Source: an uncultured Clostridium sp.
Lineage (GTDB): Bacteria > Bacillota > Clostridia > TANB77 > CAG-508
Direction: 5' to 3'
NCBI GenBank assembly: GCA_900556345.1
Contig: USOM01000085.1
Coordinates: 1-5,085, forward strand
Length of the DNA stretch: 5,085 bases
Part shown: one piece after another, positions 1-5,085 of the stretch
Layout of the letters: each line of letters begins with the position of its first letter
Position numbering within the stretch: the stretch's first letter is position 1
Notes under the pieces: model-generated
Told to the model about the DNA's origin: nothing
Database searches by the model: none
Seen by the model: the letters and a program-made list of their open reading frames with translations, nothing else
Made by a program: the position numbers and the translations under genes

Positions 1-1057
1 CTTATATGCATTTCTTCCCATTTGGGCACATTTTTCTTTATTCAAAACTATTTTTTCAATTTCACTATTTAATAATTCTCCATTTAGTTCATCGTTTTTA
101 ATAATCTTAGCTGCTCCTACATTTTCCAAAACCTTAGCATTATACATTTGATGGTCATTACTAACATTTGGAAGTGGTATTAGAATTGAAGGTTTTGAAA
201 GATTTGCAATTTCTGTAATAGTCATCGCTCCACTTCTTGCAACAACTATGTCACTTATGTTTTCAACTTCCTCCATATTATAAATATATGGAAGAATTTT
301 ACAGTTTTCAATACTTTCTATGTCTATATTTTTCCTTGAAAGTTCATTTTTTATAATATCAAATTGTTTAGGTCCTGTTGCCCAAATAATTTGATAATTT
401 CTATTTTTCTTTTGTTCTATAATATCTATTAAGGCCTCATTAATCCTTTGAGCCCCTTGGCTTCCGCCAAAAATTAAAATAATCGGTTTAGTTTCATTTA
501 ACCCAATATCTTGTATAATTTTATGTCTTTCATTAATCCCATAATTTTGCTTTTTAACCTTTACTGGTGTTCCTGTAAACACAACATTTTTACAATTTGG
601 AATTCTTTTTTTTGCGTCCTCGAAAGAAACTAAAATAGTATCAGCCTTTTTCGACAACATTTTTACTGCTTTACCAGGAAAAGCATTACTTTCATGTAAT
701 AAAACTGGCACATTATTTGCTTTTGCAGCCATAACAACTGCTCCACAAATGTATCCTCCTGTTCCAATTACAATATCTGGCTTAAACTCTTTTACAATTC
801 TTTTAGCTTCTCCAATTCCCTTAAAAGTTTTATATAATTTTTTTAAGTTTTCTATTGATATTTTTTTGCTTAAACCATAAGCATCTATTGTTTTTAATTC
901 ATATCCTGCTCTTGGAACTAGGTCATTTTCTAATCCTCTTGTTGTTCCGAATAAATATTATTTCCGAATCCTTTTCCTCTTGTTTTATTTTGTTTGCTAT
1001 TGATAATGCAGGATTTATATGTCCAGCCGTTCCTGCTGCTGCTACTATTACTCTCAT
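1..1057 (-). CDS. murG: MurG, lipid II-forming GlcNAc transferase, 3'-partial, needs a +1 frameshift
   Basis: MurG moves GlcNAc from UDP-GlcNAc to lipid I on the inner membrane face, making lipid II. The ATG at 1055-1057 follows a perfect AAGGAGG site (1064-1070) with a 6-nt spacer. Reading is in frame for 36 residues, then jumps +1 at 947-949 (CGG to GGA) and stays open to the window edge: 352 residues visible, with only a short C-terminal tail missing compared with the usual 350-370. Rebuilt-protein motifs: glycine loop AGTAGHINPAL (8-18), GTGGY (98-102), HESNAFPG (121-128), GTP (162-164), GGSQGA (197-202) and the UDP-GlcNAc-binding region ARSGAMTITE (273-282) with NDHQMYNA (300-307). The N-terminal loop has GTAGH rather than GGTGGH. 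Without the shift, translation stops at TGA 923-925 after about 44 residues. No internal start can restore the N-terminal domain. Identity is firm; how the frame is kept is inferred. Confidence 0.94.
946..949 (-). other. +1 frameshift site in murG (ATT CGG A)
   Basis: Coding-strand sequence is ATT CGG AAC AAC AAG AGG. The zero frame gives I-R-N-N-K-R and stops eight codons after the CGG. Skipping one base at the CGG gives I-G-T-T-R-G-L, which matches the expected MurG N-terminal domain. The extra base is C of the coding strand (G949 on the plus strand); removing the preceding T instead gives the same protein. The site is not a homopolymer. I see no Shine-Dalgarno-like stimulator just upstream and no stop codon at the shift, so it is unlike the prfB site. 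It could be programmed recoding, a mutation or an assembly error. Confidence 0.8.
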
Positions 1058-1182
1058 TTATTTCCTCCTTTTTCGTATTTGGGACAGTTTTCTGATTGGG
1101 GACGGTTCCTTTTGGAAAATGCACTAAAAAGACCCGGTCCCAATGGTGCATTTCTGAAAAAGAACCGTCCCCAATCAGAAAT
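1058..1182. repeat. Palindromic REP/MITE-like repeat A between ftsW and murG
   Basis: This 125-bp gap is mostly one element. Perfect 20-bp inverted arms lie at 1089-1108 and 1162-1181 (core GGGGACGGTTC). Inside them is a second perfect 8-bp inverted pair, 1117-1124 and 1146-1153. The apex (1126-1146) carries AAAAAGACCCGGTCCCAATGG, reading on the coding strand as CCATTGGGACCGGGTC. A degenerate half-copy (GGGACAGTTTT) lies at 1081-1091. The right arm ends one base short of the ftsW stop codon. The element is followed, towards murG, by the murG ribosome binding site. There is no U-tract on the 3' side in the direction of transcription, so it does not look like an intrinsic terminator. Such hairpins could affect mRNA stability; that is inference. 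Confidence 0.85.
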
Positions 1183-2317
1183 TTATGTTTTTCTACAAGC
1201 TCTCGAAATGTTGAGTAGCACTCCCATTTGGCAAAGCATAATAAATAATGCTGTTCCTCCATAGCTAAAGAATGGAAGTGGCATACCTGTTGCTGGCATT
1301 GATGATGTTACAACCGCTATATTTATTATAACTTGTATTCCAACTAAAGCTGTTATACCTGTTGCAACTAAGCTTCCAAACATATCTGGTGCTTTCATTG
1401 CGATTAAAATTCCTCTCCAAATAAAAATTGCAAATAAAATTATAACAAATGCACAACCTACAAATCCAAGTTCTTCTGCTAAAACGGAAAATATAAAGTC
1501 ATTTTGTGGTTCTGGTAAATATAAATATTTTTGTTTACTTTGACCAAGTCCAGCTCCAAATAATCCTCCGTGAACCTATTGCATATAAACTCTGAATAAC
1601 TTGCCATCCGTCTCCTTTAGCATCACTCCAAGGATTTAAAAATGTAGTTACCCTTTTTAATCTGTATGGTTCAAATATAATAAGAGCAATTAATGCTGGT
1701 ATTCCAACCGCGCATCCAGGTACTATCATTTGCCACATTTTGCATCCTGCAATTACCATCATTACACAAACAATTCCTATAATAACCATTGATGCACTCA
1801 TGTGTGGCTCTAGCATTATAAGTAAAATTATCGGTGCAAGCCACGCTAGATGTTTTATCCATCCTTTTACAAAATATTTTAATTCTTCTCTATCTCTTGT
1901 TAATATTCCAGCATAGAAAATTATCATCAAAAACTTTACTAATTCTGATGGCTGGAATGACAGCGTTGTATCTGTTATTCCAATCCACCTTTTCGCTCCA
2001 TTTACTGTTTTTCCTGCAACCAGAACTGCTACAAGAAGTATAATTGATAATATGTATCCTATTTTATAAAATTTCTTATAAAATCTATAATCAATTTTTG
2101 ATATCATTGCCATTGCAACTATTCCAAGCCCTGCAAATGCTGCTTGTTTTGCAAAATATTTATAACTTTTTCCGCTTTCCGATATTGATGTTGGAGAGCT
2201 GGCAGATAATACCATTATTAGGCCTATTGTTAACAATAATAGCACTGTTATTAGTAGTGTGTAGTCAATTGGATTTTCTAGGAAACTAGAAAACTTCTTT
2301 GCTTTTTTCTTTGCCAT
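1183..2317 (-). CDS. ftsW: FtsW/SpoVE-type SEDS glycan polymerase, needs a +1 frameshift
   Basis: SEDS-family membrane protein that polymerises lipid II into glycan with a class B PBP at the septum or in the spore. ATG at 2315-2317 follows AAAGGAG (2326-2332, 8-nt spacer). The zero frame encodes 249 residues, then needs +1 at CGG 1568-1570; the rebuilt protein is 377 residues, normal for FtsW/SpoVE. Motifs: a lysine-rich cytoplasmic start, first membrane span at about 18-38, NGAKRWI (106-112), FQPSELVK (121-128), LEPHMSASMVI (169-179), GGLFGAGLGQSKQKYLYLPE (250-269), the likely catalytic Asp in QNDFIF (D273), and NIAVVTSSMPATGMPLPFFS (332-351) followed by YGG. About ten membrane segments are expected. 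Without the shift, a 260-residue product lacking D273 and the last spans would result. The motifs do not separate FtsW from SpoVE; RodA is less likely given the location. Confidence 0.93.
1567..1570 (-). other. +1 frameshift site in ftsW (TCA CGG A)
   Basis: Coding strand reads GGT TCA CGG AGG ATT ATT TGG. The zero frame gives G-S-R-R-I-I-W and ends at TAA 1535-1537. A +1 step at CGG gives G-S-G-G-L-F-G-A-G-L-G, the conserved SEDS glycine-rich segment that precedes the catalytic Asp. The surplus base is C of the coding strand (G1570 on the plus strand); dropping the A before it gives the same protein. The context is not a homopolymer. The zero-frame codon (CGG) and the +1 codon (GGA) are identical to those at the murG site. 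Confidence 0.8.
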
Positions 2318-2334
2318 TTTTTACTCTCCTTTCT

Positions 2335-2420
2335 TTTTTTGAAATGGGGACGGTTCTTTTTTGAAAAAGGAACCGTCCCCATTTCAAAAAATTGCCCCCA
2401 AAAGACCTGGTCCCAATGGG
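2335..2420. repeat. Palindromic REP/MITE-like repeat B between mraY and ftsW
   Basis: Perfect 16-bp inverted arms (GAAATGGGGACGGTTC) lie at 2341-2356 and 2370-2385. They are extended by T/A-rich pairs on both ends, so the hairpin covers about 2335-2391. Next to it, 2400-2419 holds AAAGACCTGGTCCCAATGG, matching the apex of repeat A in 19 of 20 positions. The modules are shared but arranged differently: here the GGTCCCAATGG module lies outside the hairpin, in repeat A it lies inside. The element directly abuts the mraY stop codon (2421-2423) and ends just before the ftsW ribosome binding site. On the transcribed strand the hairpin is followed by A-rich sequence, so it is not a standard terminator. 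murD, often found in this slot, is absent. Confidence 0.85.
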
Positions 2421-3401
2421 TTACACAATCAAAATCCCAATTATACACATTAAAAGTGTAATAACCGAAAATACTCTAACTACTTTATTTTCATTCCAAC
2501 CAGACAATTCAAAATGATGATGTAATGGTGCCATTTTGAAAATTCTGTTACCTGTCTTTTTATAATAATATACTTGAAGTATTACAGATAAAGTTTCAAG
2601 TATTGGTATTAATGCTATTACAATTAAAAGTAATGGCATTTTTAAATATAATGCTAAACACGAAATTAATCCACCTAAAAATAATGAACCAGTATCTCCC
2701 ATCATTATCTTTGCAGGATTTAAATTAAACATTAAAAATCCTAAAATACTTCCAACAGCGATACTTCCTAGAATTGCAACTTCTCCTACGCCTCTTAACA
2801 TTGCAATTACTGTTAAGCAGGTTATTATAATTGCACATACACTAGATGATAAACCATCTACTCCATCTGTTAAATTTATTGCATTTGTGGTTGCAAGTAT
2901 TACTAAAATTGCAAATGGAATATATAAAAATGATGGCAGAGTTATATCTGTTTTTATTATTGGTATAAATATTTCTGTTCCATGTCCTGTAAATTTTAAT
3001 ATAAATAATACATATAACACAGATATTATAAGGAGTCCAAGCATTTTTGCACTTGGGTTTAATCCTTTGGTATTATGTAAGACAAGTTTTTTGAAATCAT
3101 CTACAAACCCAACTATCCCAAATCCTATTGTTAGGCATAACATTGGAATTAGATTATGAGCTATATCAACATTTCCTGTTTGTTTTAAATATATGTAACT
3201 ACCTACAGTACATATTCCAATGGAAAGCATAAATATTATGCCACCCATTGTTGGCGTACCTTGTTTTTTTAAGTGTGATTGTGGGCCATCTTCCCTTTCT
3301 ATTTGGCCAACCTTAATTTTTTTTAGTATTGGTATAATTATTAGTGCTAAAATTACTGCTACCGCAAAACTTATTAAAAGCATTGTTGTTTGAAAATTCA
3401 T
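2421..3401 (-). CDS. mraY: MraY, phospho-MurNAc-pentapeptide transferase
   Basis: Integral membrane enzyme that transfers phospho-MurNAc-pentapeptide from its UDP carrier to undecaprenyl phosphate, giving lipid I, the substrate of MurG encoded downstream. The 326-residue length is normal for the family. Signature motifs are all present: GPQSHLKKQGTPTMGG (39-54), the Asp pair in VDDFKK (D101, D102), NLTDGVDGL (176-184), NPAKIMMGDTGS (228-239, D236), and the histidine loop PLHHHFELSGW (292-302). Hydrophobic segments alternate with short loops through the whole length, consistent with about ten membrane spans. The ATG (3399-3401) starts one base after the murE TAA; an AGAAAGG stretch inside the murE end, about 11 nt upstream, may serve as ribosome binding site, and translational coupling is likely. 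No frameshift and no in-frame CGG codon. Confidence 0.98.
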   Translation of the reverse strand: MNFQTTMLLISFAVAVILALIIIPILKKIKVGQIEREDGPQSHLKKQGTPTMGGIIFMLSIGICTVGSYIYLKQTGNVDIAHNLIPMLCLTIGFGIVGFVDDFKKLVLHNTKGLNPSAKMLGLLIISVLYVLFILKFTGHGTEIFIPIIKTDITLPSFLYIPFAILVILATTNAINLTDGVDGLSSSVCAIIITCLTVIAMLRGVGEVAILGSIAVGSILGFLMFNLNPAKIMMGDTGSLFLGGLISCLALYLKMPLLLIVIALIPILETLSVILQVYYYKKTGNRIFKMAPLHHHFELSGWNENKVVRVFSVITLLMCIIGILIV

Positions 3402-3402
3402 T

Positions 3403-4890
3403 TTAATTCTTGCCTTTCTTATTTATTTTACTAATTATATCATTTACAATAATTCTTTCATCAAAAGGATGTTTAACTCCATTTATTTCTTGATATGGCT
3501 CGTGTCCCTTTCCAGCTAAAACTATTATGTCTGTTTTATTTGCCATTTGAATTGCTTTTGTTATAGCCTCAACTCTATCAACAATTACTTCATATTTTCC
3601 TTTTGTTTTTTTGATTCCTTCTTCAATTTCACTTACAATTGATTCTGGATTTTCTGTACGTGGATTATCTGATGTAATTATTGTATAATCCGCAATTTTT
3701 CCTGATATTTCTCCCATTACTGGACGTTTTCTAGTATCTCTATCTCCTCCACAACCAAATACAGAAATTACTCTTCCTCTTGTATATGATTTTACAGCCT
3801 GAAGTATATTTTGTAAACTTTCTGGTGAATGAGCATAATCTATCATAATTGGTATTTCAAGCTTATTTTCTACCATTTCTGATCTTCCAGGTACCTTGAT
3901 TTTCTCTAATGCTTCTTTCATTACTTGACTTTCAATTCCAATTTTTCTACAAACACATATTGCACATAATGCATTATATACTGTAAATCTTCCTGGGATA
4001 TCAACTTTTACTCTTTCATTTCTATCTGCTATTTTTGCTTTGAAATCTACATAAGAATTTGTAATTGTTATATCTTTTGCTAAGAAGTTTCCAAAATTAT
4101 CTATTCCATATCCTGTTATGTCACTATCCGGAAACATTGCTGGAATCTTGTTTCCCTGTAAATCATCTATATTTACAAATCCCGTTTTACACATTTTGAA
4201 TAATTTTAATTTAGATTGTAAATAATCTTCCATATTTGGATGTTCTTTTTCGCTTATATGATCTTCTGAGAAATTTGTAAATGCAACATAATCGAAATGA
4301 CATCCATCTACTCTATGTAATTTTAAACTTTGTGATGAAACCTCCATTACAACATATTCTACACCTTCTTTTACCATATCTGCAAACATTCTTTGAAGCT
4401 CCAAGCTTTCTGGTGTTGTTCTATCTGAATCTGCTATTTTCCTACCATTTATATATGTTGCAATTGTTCCAATTAGTCCAACTTTTTTTCCTGCTTTCTC
4501 AAGGATTTCTTTTATCATAAATGTTGTTGTTGTTTTTCCTTTTGTTCCTGTTATTCCTATTAGTTTAAACTTTTCTGATGGATTTCCATAAAAGTTTGCT
4601 GATGCTAACGCTAAAAATTCTCTTGTATCTTTCGCTACTATTAATGTAATATTTGATGGTATTTTTAAAGCTTTTAAGTTACATGAGCTATCTACCACTA
4701 CTGCAACTGCTCCATTTTCTATTGCGCTACTAATAAACTCGTGTCCATCTACTGTAAACCCTTTTATTGCAACAAACAAAAATCCTTTCTCTATTTTTTT
4801 TGAATTACTTTCAATTCCTTCGATTTCTAAATCTAATTCTCCTTTGGCTTTTAAGCCTTCAATTCCGTCTAAAATATTTTTTAAATTCAT
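3403..4890 (-). CDS. murE: MurE, UDP-MurNAc-tripeptide synthetase (meso-DAP type)
   Basis: Cytoplasmic ATP-dependent Mur ligase adding the third stem-peptide residue to UDP-MurNAc-L-Ala-D-Glu. 495 residues from the ATG at 4888-4890. Motifs: N-terminal uridine-binding domain (about 1-105), P-loop GITGTKGKTTT (112-122), TTPESL (158-163), MEVSSQSL (182-189), probable carbamylated lysine K227 in QSKLKLF, central-to-C-terminal DYAHSPESL (351-359), GCGGDRDTRKRP (379-390), DNPR (408-411) and GKGHE (460-464). DNPR with GKGHE is the known signature for meso-diaminopimelate; L-lysine enzymes differ at this site, so a DAP-type wall is inferred. A TTG six codons upstream (4906-4908) is in frame, but it has no ribosome binding site and would consume that of the ATG. 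First gene of the visible operon; all 18 Arg codons are AGA, AGG or CGT. Confidence 0.98.
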   Translation of the reverse strand: MNLKNILDGIEGLKAKGELDLEIEGIESNSKKIEKGFLFVAIKGFTVDGHEFISSAIENGAVAVVVDSSCNLKALKIPSNITLIVAKDTREFLALASANFYGNPSEKFKLIGITGTKGKTTTTFMIKEILEKAGKKVGLIGTIATYINGRKIADSDRTTPESLELQRMFADMVKEGVEYVVMEVSSQSLKLHRVDGCHFDYVAFTNFSEDHISEKEHPNMEDYLQSKLKLFKMCKTGFVNIDDLQGNKIPAMFPDSDITGYGIDNFGNFLAKDITITNSYVDFKAKIADRNERVKVDIPGRFTVYNALCAICVCRKIGIESQVMKEALEKIKVPGRSEMVENKLEIPIMIDYAHSPESLQNILQAVKSYTRGRVISVFGCGGDRDTRKRPVMGEISGKIADYTIITSDNPRTENPESIVSEIEEGIKKTKGKYEVIVDRVEAITKAIQMANKTDIIVLAGKGHEPYQEINGVKHPFDERIIVNDIISKINKKGKN

Positions 4891-4897
4891 TTTTTCT

Positions 4898-4905
4898 CTT
4901 CCTTT
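4898..4905 (-). promoter_or_regulatory. murE ribosome binding site
   Basis: AAAGGAAG on the coding strand, seven bases before the ATG at 4888-4890. It decides the murE start in favour of this ATG over the in-frame TTG at 4906-4908, which overlaps the upstream end of the site. Confidence 0.75.
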
Positions 4906-4955
4906 CAAGGATATTTTTCATAAAAAGAAATAATTATTTCCAATTTTACTCGTTC

Positions 4956-4984
4956 ATTATATATCAAATTATTTTTTTTGTATA
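4956..4984 (-). promoter_or_regulatory. Putative sigma-A promoter for murE-mraY-ftsW-murG
   Basis: On the coding strand a perfect TATAAT -10 box (4956-4961) is preceded, after a 17-nt spacer, by TATACA (4979-4984), which matches four of six bases of the -35 consensus. The spacer is A/T-rich. Transcription would begin near 4949, giving a leader of about 58 nt before murE. In such A+T-rich DNA chance matches are common, so this is a moderate call. No other convincing promoter was seen in the gaps before ftsW or murG. Confidence 0.5.
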
Positions 4985-5009
4985 GTGTTTTTTGTGATTT
5001 TTCGTAAAA

Positions 5010-5082
5010 GGACCGTTTCTTTTTTCATTGGGACCGTTTCTTTTCGCGAAATAATACGGTCCCAATGAAAAAAGAAACGATC
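5010..5082. repeat. Palindromic repeat C upstream of murE
   Basis: Inverted arms of 27 bp at 5011-5037 and 5056-5082 pair with a single mismatch (core CATTGGGACCGT). The 18-base loop contains its own palindrome, TTTCGCGAAA (5042-5051). The left half also holds a 14-bp direct repeat, GGACCGTTTCTTTT, at 5010-5023 and 5031-5044. The TTGGGACCGTTTC module resembles the GGGGACGGTTC and TTGGGACCGGGTC modules of the repeats at 1089-1181 and 2335-2420. It lies upstream of the putative murE promoter, so it should be outside the murE transcript. It reaches almost to the window edge and may continue beyond it. No U-tract follows on the coding side, so a terminator role for an upstream gene is not supported. 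Confidence 0.8.
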
Positions 5083-5085
5083 TTA

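Noticed and set aside
930..1262. Open reading frames on both strands across the 1080-1180 repeat (products with GTVPN or NRPQSE-type stretches)
   Set aside because: They are translations of the palindromic repeat and of shifted frames of ftsW and murG; they have no recognisable domain or proper ribosome binding site.
1265..1456. Short minus-strand open frame inside the distal part of ftsW
   Set aside because: It lies in a shifted frame of the conserved SEDS C-terminal region and shows no protein-like pattern.
923..1570. ftsW and murG as decayed pseudogenes
   Set aside because: Each has just one lesion, both lesions share the CGG-A context, all catalytic motifs downstream are preserved, and the functions are essential; decay would scatter several unrelated lesions.
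1535..1570. Stop-codon based (prfB-like) or slippery-heptamer frameshift
   Set aside because: Neither shift site has a stop codon in the A site, an upstream Shine-Dalgarno-like stimulator at the right distance, or an X XXY YYZ heptamer, and the shift is +1, not -1.
2335..2391. Hairpin as intrinsic terminator splitting the operon between mraY and ftsW
   Set aside because: In the direction of transcription the stem is followed by an A-rich, not a U-rich, stretch, and ftsW has no clear promoter of its own.
4891..4908. Extended murE start at TTG 4906-4908 (501 residues)
   Set aside because: No ribosome binding site precedes the TTG, and the AAAGGAAG just before ATG 4890 fits the shorter form.

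Overview
The window holds one low-GC peptidoglycan-precursor and division (dcw-type) gene cluster, read entirely on the minus strand in the order murE, mraY, ftsW/spoVE, murG (right to left). The strong A+T bias, AGA as the main arginine codon (34 of 42 by my count), purine-rich AAGGAGG-type ribosome binding sites, a meso-diaminopimelate-type MurE and the gene order all point to a Firmicute, most likely an anaerobic clostridium. No rRNA, tRNA, CRISPR, transposase or phage gene is visible.

Layout: 4891-5085 is a leader with a 27-bp-arm hairpin (5011-5082) and a plausible sigma-A promoter (4956-4984). murE occupies 3403-4890. mraY (2421-3401) starts one base after the murE stop. A 103-bp gap (2318-2420) carries a palindromic repeat. 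ftsW spans 1183-2317, a second gap with a related repeat covers 1058-1182, and murG runs from 1057 off the left edge. murF and murD, which often lie in such clusters between murE and mraY and between mraY and ftsW, are absent here. Together the genes add the third stem-peptide residue (MurE), make lipid I (MraY), make lipid II (MurG) and polymerise glycan at the septum or spore (FtsW/SpoVE).

The most interesting observation is recoding. ftsW and murG each need exactly one +1 shift to give a full-length, motif-complete protein. In both cases the zero-frame codon at the shift is CGG and the +1-frame codon is GGA (Gly). Reading every CGG trinucleotide on the coding strand, I find none in frame anywhere else in the roughly 1,550 codons of the four genes, although CGG occurs out of frame about 14 times. 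This fits CGG being an unassigned or starved codon at which the ribosome shifts +1, that is, a CGG-A quadruplet-like recoding signal, in essential cell-wall genes. Two coincident assembly errors or mutations are the main alternative.

The second theme is a family of short palindromic repeats built on TTGGGACC / GGGGACGGTTC(T)TTT modules. They sit directly after the stop codons of mraY and ftsW and upstream of murE, and resemble REP/MITE-like elements.
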